The notes beneath the pieces were generated by a model that was not told the origin of the DNA, made no database searches, and saw nothing but the letters and a program-made list of their open reading frames with translations. The position numbers and the translations under genes were made by a program. Positions 25,330-36,092 of a stretch of DNA of 64,000 nt are shown in pieces (within the stretch, counting starts at the first letter, position 1; each line of letters starts with the position of its first letter). The DNA is from Cryptomeria japonica (Eukaryota > Streptophyta > Pinopsida > Cupressales > Cupressaceae): NCBI RefSeq assembly GCF_030272615.1, contig NC_081407.1:143658897-143722896 (forward strand), given 5' to 3'.

Positions 25330-28047
25330 TGTGAGGCCCTACCCCGATTCAGTTTGACATTTTCAGTTATTGCCTATTGAGACTATTATGGTTGTTTTAC
25401 TTTATGCATTATGGACTTAGAACTTATATGATCCCATGATTTGGATCACACTGACATTTGCTGATGTTTTATTTCATGCATGATGATTATGAAACTTTAG
25501 ATATGTTATTAGAATAGAATTACATTATGATGGTGAATGGCATTATTGGAAATTTGCAGGATTTTATTTTGATGAAAGAAAATGACGCATATTTATGAAT
25601 GGTTCATTTTTGGGAAATTATGTTGTTTGCTTATGTGAAATTGAATGTGAAAACAAATGAGGAATTGAATTATTGTTGCCTAATGTATGAGTGTTTGATT
25701 TGCAATAGAATCCATGTATTTGATTATGAATAATTGTGAGTAATTGGAGTTACTAATGTGTTAATTGAGATGCGCAGGAAATTATCCATGTGACCATGGA
25801 ATTTATGGAGAATCAAGCCTAGACCAATGTGCGTTTGTTAAGCCGGGAGTTGTCTATTTGGAGAGACAACACCCCTCCCCTTGTAATGTATTTTATTTGT
25901 GATGTGTATAATGCTTGAATGTAAAATTTAATTTATATGTAATTGTGTAATCCTTCAAGAGACCAATTTTCCATGTGTGATTTTTATATTTTATTTTTGT
26001 TGTGTCACTTGACACATGTGCTGATTAAGTGTCATTGAGTTGACTTGTCTCTTGGAGGGAGTTTTGTTTCTACCAAAGCCATTCAAAAACATGAGTGTGG
26101 TCCCAAAATTATCTTGGGTAGGGAGTCATGGGAGTGGTCAACTCAAGCTTGACCCGTAGGTAAACTTCAGTGGGGTTTCCAAAGGGTTTAATGGACTCCT
26201 AGGGTAAGTTTTTAGGCTTTTCCAAAGGTCCAAAGGGTATACCTATGGGTTAGGGGTGTTTTGCAACATGTGGCTTCTCCCATGTGACTATGAAGTCACT
26301 TCAAAAAGTGGTGTTTTCAAGATGCACGAAAATTGAACTTAGAAAGTTCTTCCTAGGATAGTGAACCTTCCCCTTAGGAGTCAAACTCTCTTCCCCATCT
26401 TCTTCCACCTTTTCCCTTTCCAATTTTGGTAGTGTGTAAGAGTTTGGGAAGGGCAACCAATGGGAACTCACACCTCACCCAAGGGGTTGGGAAGTGTGTG
26501 AGAGGCCTTCTTAGGCAAGAATTTGCAAACTTAGTGAGTAATCACCCACTCTCCTTTCTTGGAGATTTTGCTTGTTTTGAAGAAGTTAGTAGGAGTTGGC
26601 ATTTTTAGGGGAATTTTGGGAGAAAAGATAGTGGAAATTGGGCAGCTCATCCCCAACTAAAGTTAGCAAACCTTTTGGTAGAATAAGGTTGGTTACTCCC
26701 TTCTTTCTCTTGCTATGTTGTAATGATAAATTTGTGTTGTTTTGTGAAATGAAAGAGTTGTTGTAAGTTTGTGTTATGAAGTTTTTTTTTTGGGTTGAAG
26801 TGATTATGTGTAGTTTCCTTTCAATGTATTTGTTTGTGTTTCTTGTGGTTTTGGGAGTGTCCAAGATCTCCTATCCTTGGGAGGGTAGGAAGATCTTGGG
26901 GTGGAAGGAGTTTGACAGCCATGGGTGAGAGGCTCTCCTTATGGAGAGTGTTCTCAAGGGAGTCCTTGGTGACCCTTGATGCATAGCCATGTGTATGCAT
27001 TTGGGGGTCATAAGGGGAGCATATATGGCCTTGAGCCTTTTTGGGGGGGGCATAAGGCTTGTGAAAGCAATTGGGTTGCATTTGTGTTGCCATGAGGTGG
27101 CTAATGTAGTATTGTTTTTTGGCATGCATTCTCCCCATAGGTACTTGGTCCACTTCCACCCATGGAAGAGTCACCATGAAAGTGGTGAATGTGTAGCTTG
27201 GGAAGGGATATTTGAATGAAAATGTGTTTCCATGTTTGTTGTGGGGTTGTGTGTTTGTAACCCGTCTAGTGCTTGGTTCTCCAAGCTCGGGGGTGGCTTC
27301 TAGTAAGCCTAGGTTGGGAGGTGAGCTTCCCATGGTCAAAATATGTTTTAATGCAGGTTGCATGGGAATGGGAAAAGATGGATTAAAGAGCTACGTGGCT
27401 GATTTTGTTGCAGAAAAAAAAATGTTTAAAAGATAGGGAAGAAATGGAAGTATTCAATGTTGTAGTATTTTCCTTCAAAGAAAAAAAAAAAGTTGTATTA
27501 TTTTTAAGTAACTAAGTAGAGAAATACATTGTAGGGTGTTCAACCCATTTGTATTCAAGATTATATTTGTGTACATGAAGTTACTTGATATCTACTTGAA
27601 ATAAAATATTTGTTGCTTTCTATCCCTATTTCTAGTAGTTGCAAATGAAAAAGTAAAGTATTAGATTTTATAAAAAAAAAAAATTTATGTTGCAAAGGAA
27701 TAGTAGATGCACTTTATTTTACATGTATTCTGCAAATAGATGAAAACTAAGTTGCTGTAAATATAAATGAAAACAGTCCGTTATTTACCTATCTAATGCT
27801 GCCAAGAAATTTATTAAAAAAAAAGTCTTTTAAAGTTGATGTTTATTGCAGAAACTAAAACTGATTAAAATAGTTCTTTTCTTTCAAAAGAATATTTAGC
27901 TTTTAATACTTATTACCTTTAGATGTTGTTTGGACAAACTGGTTTTAGATACAGTTCTGAAAATATTTTAAAACAGCATGATAATCTTGTTTTACCAGTC
28001 CTTTCAAAAAAAAAAACATTTATATAAATTTAAGTATATAGATATGT

Positions 28048-28084
<37 letters not shown>

Positions 28085-28243
28085 CATATATATATAAATG
28101 ACTTTACCCAGTAAATACATCCTATTTATTCCTCAAAAAAAAAATCAGGTCTGATAGAACCATTAATCAAGTTATTCAAAACATATATATATATATATAT
28201 ATATGTATGTATATATATATATATATGTATATAAAGTATAAAT

Positions 28244-28272
28244 GAGAAATCTGCCATATTTGATAGCAACAG

Positions 28273-28323
<51 letters not shown>

Positions 28324-28469
28324 ATATATATTGAGAAATCTGCCATATTTGATAACAACAGCACTATATATATATATATAGAGAGAGAGAGAGAAATCTG
28401 CCATGTTGAAATTAACAGCACTATATATATATATATATAGAGAAATCTGCCATGTTGAAATTAACAGTG

Positions 28470-28471
<2 letters not shown>
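28244..28471. repeat. Four dispersed units in AT microsatellite
   Basis: GAGAAATCTGCCAT-TTGA..AACAGCACTAT occurs at 28244, 28333, 28391 and 28440, each followed by a TA run. Copies 1-2 (CATATTTGATA) and 3-4 (CATGTTGAAATT) form two subtypes, so the array grew in steps. Confidence 0.9.

Positions 28472-28556
<85 letters not shown>
28471..28556. repeat. (TA)43 microsatellite
   Basis: Longest pure dinucleotide run in the window, 86 bp. Further TA runs in G2 lie at 28049-28085, 28182-28226, 28276-28316 and 29219-29286. Confidence 0.95.
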
Positions 28557-28560
<4 letters not shown>

Positions 28561-28659
28561 CATAAATATCGAGTTATGCCCAACAAAGAAAGAGAAGAAA
28601 CCGTTTTTTATTAACCAACGCAAACAAGGCATCGCGTTTTTTTTTTGTTTTAGCGAACC

Positions 28660-29000
28660 CGGGAGCCGAGCCACCTCACTGTGGCCGGCGGTGGCGCGGA
28701 AACTACCGGCCGCCACTGTGGTTACCCACAGTGAGCGGCGCTTGGCCGCCACTGTGGGCAACCCCCGCCTTCGGGTCGCCACACTGCTAAACCCCTGCTT
28801 ACGCCTCCCTCCTGTTACCCCGCGCGCGTGGCTGTGTTCCCTAACTCCCAACCCCTCTCCGCCGCGTGTAAACCTAGCTCCACTCCGCCCGTCACCCTCT
28901 CCCTCCCACCGCCGCTAAAGAAAACAGTCAAAAAAAGGGAGAAGGGGGTGGGGCGAGGGTTCCGCTCGGCCGCCCTGCGTGTTACTCGCTCGGCCGCCGA
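28660..29000. repeat. GC island with hairpins in G2
   Basis: GC-rich block at the position homologous to the G1 island. It contains an 8-bp stem CACTGTGG-TTAC-CCACAGTG at 28714-28733 and several repeats of GGCCGCCACTGTGG. Open frames here (to about 29120) reflect composition. Confidence 0.8.
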
Positions 29001-29077
29001 CACTTTCCCGCATACCCTGCACACGACACCAACAGCAAAAAAAATATAGAAAGTGAAGTATGGGCAATGTTGTGTTC

Positions 29078-29105
29078 GCCCTAACCCTAATCTTCGGGTT
29101 AGGGC
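29078..29105. repeat. Conserved CCCTAA hairpin in G2
   Basis: GCCCTAACCC, 8-nt loop TAATCTTC, GGGTTAGGGC. The stem is identical to that in G1; loops differ. Confidence 0.85.
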
Positions 29106-29989
29106 AACACCCTCACATTTCAAAAAAAACTCACGTGTGTATTTGGATCATAAGTTAAAGAAAAGAAATTTTCATATATGGGGTTTGTAAATAATATATA
29201 AATGGATATATAAAACTTATATATATATATGTGTGTATATATATATATAATTATATATATATACATATGTATATATATATATATAAGAAGCATAAGGTGA
29301 TAGTTAATAAGAGTTAAATTAGCTAGTAGTTAAACTAAGCCTTACAACCTAACGTAGAAAGGGGTTTAATTTCCGTAGGGGTTTAACTATTTTATTAAGT
29401 TGGGTTCATATATTGGATTTAGAATTAAGAAATGTTATTTTCTTTTATTTAAGTTATAAACGAAGGTAAAAGAAACTTTAAAGAGGGGTTTTAATGATTA
29501 GGTAAATTAGAATTAAAAAAAAAGGGGATAAACCATTAAGTTCTTCGTAGGGCCAAGAGGGCCAAATTAAGTAAATGAATATAACGTAATTTTAAATTAT
29601 GGAGGTCTAAATTAAATAAGGTGTTTTAAGGCACGATGATTAATAACAAAAAAATTCTAGTGGATAATAAGGTAAGATAAAATTTGAAACGCTTAAACTT
29701 GAAATTAATCGTTACACTTGAACTTTTAATTATTTATTAATGTAGCTTAGTGAACTTCCTGTTTGGGAGAAAATCTAGCGCATGGAATAACCTAGTCATC
29801 CTTATTACTGAATCGGATTTAACTACCAGATTGACACTAACGTAGTTGAGACCAAACCAAAGATGCATTATTTAATTAAGTTAGTCGCTCTAAGTGGCAT
29901 TATTTTAATTTAGTTAGTCGGTAATTAGTTAAGTATTTTAAAAAAAAAAAAATTTCCCGTTCGTGCCCAACAGTGGGCATGACAAAAAT

Positions 29990-31200
29990 CATGAATAGAA
30001 CTGGTTTGGAAATTGTAACCGGTAATTAGACTAGAGGTAATATCTTTCATTTGAATAACAGTGAAAAGACATGCTTGATTGCACATATAGATGAAAGTTG
30101 GTTATGGCATAAGAGACTATGTCATGTAAACTTTGATTGCATGGTAAAAATCAGTACTTCCAAGGTAGTTAGAGATCTACCTAAAATTGTGAAACCTCAT
30201 AATACAATTTGTAAGGAATGTCAATTTGGAAAACAAGTTAGAGCTAGTTTCAAAAGTATTCTAGAAAAATCCAATAATGCTCTTGATTTAATTCACATTG
30301 ATTTATGTGGTCTAGCTAGAACTAAAAGCTTACAAGGTGATAGATATTTCATGCTAATTATTGATGATTATTCTAGAATGTATTGTGTTACTTTTCTCAA
30401 GGAAAAATCAGAAGCACTTGGAAAGTTCAAACTGTTCAAAGCAATGGTTGAAAATGAAACTGGTAAGAAAATCAAATGTTTAAGATCAGATCAAGGAGGA
30501 GAATTCACATCTAAGGACTTTAATACATTCTATGAAGTGAATGGAATCAGAAGACAATTATCAGCACCTCGGAGACCACAGTAGAATGGAGTTGTTGAAA
30601 GGAAAAATAGAACTATCCTGGATGCAGCAAGAATTATGTTATTTGAAGCAAATTTACCACATGTGTATTGGAGAGAAGCAGTTAGCACTGTTGTCTATAA
30701 ATTCAACAAAGTTCACATCAAAGGTGAAACCGGTAAGACCCCTCATGAACTATGGTTTGGTAATACTCCTACTCTTAAGTATTTCAGAATTTTTGGAAGT
30801 AAATGTTATATTAGAAGAGATGAGTACATTGGAAAATTTGATCCTAGAAGTGATGAAGAAATATTTCTTGGTTATTCATCTAAGAGCAAGGCATATAGAT
30901 GTTTTAATAAGAGATTGCAGAAAATTGTTGAGAGTACAAATGTAAAGATTGATGAACAATTCAGAGGAACTTCAAGGTATATAGACTCTGAACCAGCAAC
31001 AAAAATTGTGATAAATGAACCTACACTAAATCCACCGGTACAGAATGAAGATCCAGTTGCCCCGGTACCATCAGAGGATTCCATAGTAATTGAAGAACAA
31101 CAACAAACTAAGACACCCCGGTATGTAATATTGAATCATTCTGAAGATCAGATAATTGGAAACAAATTTAAAGGAGTTATGACAAGAGGAAGATTGGCAA
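29990..31200 (+). pseudogene. Copia 1 integrase
   Basis: Zinc-binding GAG-pre-integrase part: WLWHKRLCHVNFDCMVK and CKECQFGK. Core: LDLIHIDLCG (Asp), CLRSDQGGEFTSK (Asp), [16 protein letters not shown] (Glu), so the DD35E triad is present. A TAG at 30581 falls between the second Asp and the Glu. The tail includes [16 protein letters not shown] and [19 protein letters not shown]. Confidence 0.93.
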
Positions 31201-32765
31201 ATGAAGAGGTATGTCTTATTTCTCAAATTGAACCATCATCTATCAATGAGGCATGTGAAGATAAATTTTGGATTAAAGCTATGGAAGAAGAATTAGGACA
31301 AATTGAGAAAAATAATACTTGGACATTAGTTCCCTGGCCTAAAGATAAAAATGTAATTGGAACCAAATGGGTATTTAGAAACAAACTTAATGAAGATGGT
31401 AAGGTTGTCAAAAATAAAGCAAGACTAGTGTGTAAGGGATATTCTCAGAAAGAAGGAGTTGATTACAATGAAACCTTTGCACCAGTAGCTAGAATTGAGG
31501 TAGTCAGATTATTCTTAGCTTTTTCAGCTCACAAGATTTACAAAGTTTATCAAATGGATGTTAAATGTGCATTCTTGAATGGAGATCTTGAAGAGGAAGT
31601 CTATATTGAATAACCTGATGGATTTTCTTTGACAGATGACAATGATATGGTTTGCAGGTTAAGAAAAGCTCTGTATGGATTGAAACAAGCCCCAAGAGCT
31701 TGGTATGCAAGGTTGGATAAGTATCTTTTAAAGATTGGTTTTACTAAAGGAAATGGAGACAACAATTTATATTACAAAATAAATAATGATGACATCTTGA
31801 TTATAGAAGTATTCGTTGATGATATAATCTTTAGAGGAGAAAATGGATTATGTAAGGAATTTTCTATTAAAATGTAGCAAGAATTTGAAATGTCTATGAT
31901 TGGAGAAATAAAATTCTTTTTAGGATTGCAGATTTCATAGACTGATAAAGGTATATTTTTGAGTCAATCCAAGTACTTGAAAGAATTACTAAAGAAATTT
32001 GGGATGGAGAACTCTAAACTGGTAAGCACACCTACGACTACAAATGACAAATTATCTCAAAGGGATGAATCTACAGCTATTAATCCAACTAGATACAAAT
32101 CTATGATAGGAGGTTTATTGTATTTGACACAAACCAGGCCTGATATTATGAATGCAGTATGTATTGTTTCTAGATTTCAAAGTAATCCTAGGGAAAATCA
32201 TGAATCAGCAGTAAAAAGGATTTTCTGGTACTTAAAAGGCACTGCAAATATTGGATTATGGTATCCTAGAGATGGAAATTTTGATCAATGTGCATACACA
32301 GATGCAAATCGGGCAGGAGATGTGGATGATAGAAAAAGCACCACTGGAGGAGCATTCTTTCTTGGAAAGAGATTAGTTTCTTGGTTGAGTAAGAAACAGA
32401 GTTGTACATCGTTATCAACAGTAGAATCAGAATATGTTGCAGCAGCAACTAACTGTACACAGGTACTATGGCTTAAGAAAATGTTGAGAGACATAAAGGT
32501 AAAATGCAAGGAACCTATTACTATATATTGTGATAACACTGCAGCAATTGATATATCTAAGAATCCGGTATTACACTCTAAAACAAAACATGTTTCTATC
32601 AAACTAAATTTTCTAAGGGAAAAAGTTGAAGAAAAGGAGATAAAACTGGTTTATGTGAATACTAAAGAACAACTTGCAGATATTTTTACAAAACCTTTGC
32701 CTAAGGAGGCTTTTGAATATCTCAGAGATCAGCTTGGATTCATACCACCACCGGTAGAAACTTAG
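31201..32765 (+). pseudogene. Copia 1 reverse transcriptase and RNase H
   Basis: RT opens at [18 protein letters not shown] and [20 protein letters not shown], has [20 protein letters not shown] and RKALYGLKQAPRAWY, and the catalytic VFVDDIIF. RNase H has YTDANRAGDVDDRKSTTG, SLSTVESEYVAA, IYCDNTAAIDISKNPVLHSK and DIFTKPLP. Stops at 31611 (TAA), 31875 (TAG) and 31938 (TAG) interrupt one reading frame or its near neighbours. The C-terminus ends at TAG 32763. Confidence 0.94.
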
Positions 32766-32843
32766 ACAATTAATGATTGTCATCAACCGACAGAATTGAA
32801 AGACAAATCTTTTACTCTGGTCTTTGATGAGGAAGCTACTTCT

Positions 32844-33126
32844 CAGGGGGAGTAGTTGGTATATTGAATTGATTGGTATTTTGTATATGAACTTTGGCAT
32901 TTGATGTCAAAGGGGGAGAGATATCTATGGAAAAACACATTATCTTTGAGGAAAGATTGATAGAAAGATTGGTATTGAAAATAAATCTTTGGATAAACAC
33001 ATGTTGCTCCCAGGGGGAGAGATTGTTATTTAGGGGAGATTGTTTGTTTTTGGTATTTGGCATTTCTGTTTTGGCACTTTGATGGTTTTTCCATCTTGTG
33101 TTGCCATCAATGCCAAAGGGGGAGAT
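32844..33126 (+). other. Copia 1 3' UTR with four polypurine-tract-like runs
   Basis: CAGGGGGAG at 32845, CAAAGGGGGAGAG at 32909, CAGGGGGAGAG at 33011, and the functional-position CCAAAGGGGGAGAT ending at 33126 just before the LTR. Several are followed by TTGGTAT or TTGTTAT, like the LTR start. Confidence 0.75.
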
Positions 33127-34187
33127 TGTTGGTATTTTGGTATGGTTTTGTCATTGATGTCAACACCTACTGGAACACTAGCACTTTGGAGATCCAGCAA
33201 CATTCACCGGCAAACAAGTAACTATTGCACAGTTACTGGTATATGGTTCACTGGCAGGATATAATGTTCATCGACACTTGGAATGATATGGAAGACACTT
33301 GGTAATGTCGAAGACATCATGTGGACACTTTGTTTTGAAGAATTAATCATTGGTATATTCATATTTGCATATTTGCTTTTACCGGCAAATAGGTCTAGGG
33401 TTACACCGGCAGGTTTATCTTTTCCAGATCAGCATGGCACGCTATGGAGATGATTTATTATTATTGTAAATGCATTAAGCTGACATGTTCAATTAGTTAT
33501 TGCATCGGATATTATATTGTTTGTAAAATATTTTTTGTAATATCTTGTAGAGCCAACTTACTAAAATTGGTCATAGGTTATGGTATAAATGTAAGATCTT
33601 ATTTGTAAGATCAAGTGTGGAATGCGAAAAAAGTTTTGTGAGAAGGTATATGCGAGATTAAGCAGAGGTATACACGAAGACATCATTTGAAGGTGAAGCT
33701 AGGTTTTTGTAGAAGCATATCAGCATTACACTGGTACTGAATCTAGCATATGAAGATGCTATTTTGTGCAATACATTCCTATTGGATTTAACCATCCAAC
33801 TGTAGTCAGTGTGGCTCCCATTTTGTGATTGAGCAGTGAGCTCTAGGTTGTTGGCCTTTCTGCATGTGCAGACCCCATTTATGTACACTTACTATCTGCA
33901 GTAGTATCATCTGATTGTGGGTAAGGTTTCCCACCATGGTTTTTTCCCTTACAGGGTTTCCACGTACAAATATTGGTGTTATGTGTTGTGGATGACTTTA
34001 TGTTTATGTTTCATGCATTAATCTTTACCGGTATAGCAATTTATTGTTAACATTGTCTACCGGCATACTTAACTGGTTTACCGGTATTAAGCATTAAGTT
34101 GGTTAAATGGTTTTTGGTTTGAATTTATTAGACAACTGATTCACCCCCCCACCCCCCCCCACTCTCAGTTGTCTCCGAGACCTAACA
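33127..34187 (+). repeat. Copia 1 3' LTR
   Basis: TGTTGGTATTTTGG to GAGACCTAACA, 1061 bp. The extra length relative to the 5' LTR comes largely from the C-rich run near 34145-34160. Confidence 0.95.
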
Positions 34188-34229
34188 GATTTTTTGTCTA
34201 GTTTTTCAATTTTTGGATTGGAATTTACT

Positions 34230-34530
34230 GTTTTAGAGCATAGGGTAGGTCTTTTAGCACATACAATACGAAGTTTACCGTATAGAAAACCCTAGGTAGG
34301 TTTAGCGTCTGAGTGTCAAATATTAGTGTGGTCAGGGGGTAGGTTAGCACGTAGGGTTCTTTTAGCGCATAGGGTTCATAGACAAGCACAAAGGGTATGA
34401 TAGGTAGTGCATAGGATAGCTTTAGCGTGTCGAGTAAACAGGGTAGCGTATTGAAGCCATGTTGTAGTGTGTGATAGCACATAAAGTGTGTTTTATAGCG
34501 CATACATGACATCTTAGCGCTTTGGAGCCC
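34230..34530. repeat. Degenerate TAGCGCATA repeats
   Basis: TTAGCACATA, TTAGCGCATAGGG, TAGTGCATAGG, TAGCGTATTG, TAGCACATAAAG, TAGCGCATAC and similar recur about every 25-40 bp. They lie in the Tat-like noncoding region upstream of the PMD frame. Confidence 0.6.
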
Positions 34531-34744
34531 TGATTTAATGTGTGGGGCAAAAATTCAGAAAAAAGGTGTTTTGAAAATGCGTCGTGACTCAAATGGATTG
34601 GATAGGTTTCATAGATGTCGATATGGGTTCGTCAATTGTCTGATATGGAGCGTGATCCAATGTGAGTCCTATTTTGTTATGATGTGTGATTTTGATATGT
34701 TGCTGGATTGCGATATGAGTATGTGGTTGATATGTATCTCTCTT

Positions 34745-35216
34745 CGATATGAGTCAAGTTGTCGATAGGAATCTGATTTTTGATATGGGTCAAGTTATTG
34801 ATATGGATCTGATTTCGTTATGAGTCAAGTTGTCGATATGGATCTAATTTTCGTTATGGGTCTTGATTTCATTATGGGTCTTGATTTTGATATGGGTCTT
34901 GAGTCGATATGGATTTTTATTTTGATATGGGTCCTGATTTCAATATGGGTCTTGATTTCGATATGGGTCCTAAGTCAATATGGGTCCTAATTTTGATATG
35001 GGTCTTGATTTCGATATGGATCTGATTTCGTTATGATTCCTGATTGCGATATGGATCTGATTTCGTTATGAGTCATGATTGTGATATGGATCTAATTTTG
35101 TTATGAGTCTTGATTGCGATATGGATCTGATTTTGTTATGAGTCTTGATTGCATTATCGATTTGATTTCGTTATAAGTCTTGATTGTGTTATGCATCTAA
35201 TTTTGTTATGAGTCCT
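34745..35216. repeat. GATATGGGTC minisatellite
   Basis: More than 20 diverged copies of an about 19-bp unit (GATATGGGTCTTGATTTC). The right half shows a higher-order form, GATATGGATCTGATTTCG alternating with TTATGAGTCTTGATTGC. The array lies between the PMD frame and the Tat-like polypurine tract. Confidence 0.88.
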
Positions 35217-35411
35217 GACTAATTGAATGATACATGATATGATTCACTGATTGATGTTGATATAGTTTTGATGTGTTTCTAATATGATTCACATTTTAAG
35301 TTGGTTTGTTTTTCTATTTTTGATAGATCTGATTGAATCAAGAACTGATGGTGTATATGTGTTGATTTGCAAGCAGAGCTTGGTGCGCTATAGTTTCAGG
35401 AGCAATTCTTG

Positions 35412-36092
35412 AAGCCATGGACACTTATCCCGTGCTTGTCATAGGCTGACAGAGATGTGATTGAGAGATGTGGTTTGTCATCCTTACTAGATGTGCCCCA
35501 GTATATCATTAATCGAGGGTTATGGACAGCACTGGCAGAGAGGTGGCCCAGCAATATGGACACCTTTCATTTGGCGACTGGTGAGATGACAGTTACACCA
35601 GAGGATTGTTATCAAATTCTACAGATTCCTGTGGTTGGGGATTTGTTACCCTATGAGCAGACTGAGGAGGGTACCACAGAGGCTTTCCTTCATGTTTTCT
35701 AGGATGATCACATTAGTGGCTATGAGATCCCATGGTAGGAGTTTTTGGATTTAGGTTACACTCCACTATCATCAGTATTAGCAAGTTTCATTGGTGGTTT
35801 CATGTGTCTTGGTCATAGGTCGAAGGGATTGGTCATCGGATGGGGATTGGTTTTGCAGGAGATGGTGACGCAAGGACACAGGTTTGCATGGGGATCTTGT
35901 ATGTTGGCCCACCTATACCAAGAGGTCCACCAGGTAGTATATCTGGGATACACTAGTCTATCATTTGGGGTGACGTTATTACAACTGTGGGCCTGGGAGC
36001 ATATACCAGTGTCTATACCGCTTGTAAATAGGGATAGGTCAGTTGGTCAGGCATATGCATATGGGTATACAGGTGTAGTTTTCCAGTGTAAG
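35412..36092 (+). pseudogene. PMD protein, N-terminal part
   Basis: One phase reads RDVIERCGLSSLLDVPQYI, LWTALAERWPSNMDTFHLAT, GEMTVTPEDCYQILQIPVVG and later AWGSCMLAHLYQEVHQVV and LLQLWAWEHIPVS. The pattern (ERW..TFHL..GEMT.T.ED...L..PV.G, then LQ.W.WE..P) is that of the plant mobile domain, known from MAIN/MAIL proteins and from transposons. TAG stops at 35442, 35700 and 35736 interrupt it. At 36093 chromovirus B enters; the frame continues in phase at 43972. The true start is uncertain. Function in the element is unknown. Confidence 0.82.

Larger units (their letters stand above)
25330..29984. mobile_element. Unit G2: noncoding TG..CA-bounded element, TSD AAAAT
   Basis: TGTGAGGCCCTACC to GTGGGCATGACA, 4655 bp, flanked by AAAAT at 25325-25329 and 29985-29989. 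Insertion into a copia frame whose intact relative is in this window (copia 2) confirms both ends. It is the reverse-oriented homologue of G1. No protein domain, primer site, polypurine tract or second terminal repeat inside. The two ends are imperfect inverted repeats (TGTGAGGCCC / TGTCATGCCC). Confidence 0.92.
22845..34187 (+). mobile_element. Copia 1, full-length Ty1/copia element, TSD GATTT
   Basis: Bounded by two about 1.05-kb LTRs and perfect GATTT duplications at 22840-22844 and 34188-34192. Internal order is primer site, gag, protease, integrase, RT, RNase H, as in Ty1/copia. Unit G2 sits between protease and integrase; without it the element is about 6.7 kb. Point nonsense changes make it non-coding for a full polyprotein. 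Confidence 0.96.

Noticed and set aside
15168-27363. Similar open frames in G1 (15168-15467, plus) and G2 (26821-27363, minus)
   Set aside because: The DNA is homologous but the reading frames shift against each other through indels not divisible by three, so they are not conserved coding sequence.
28126-28918. Long open frames on both strands (241 and 171 codons)
   Set aside because: They are mostly translated TA microsatellite (Tyr-Ile repeats) running into a GC island; no protein signal.
34745-35216. Repeat array as a CRISPR
   Set aside because: Units are tandem and diverged with no constant spacer length, in plant nuclear DNA.
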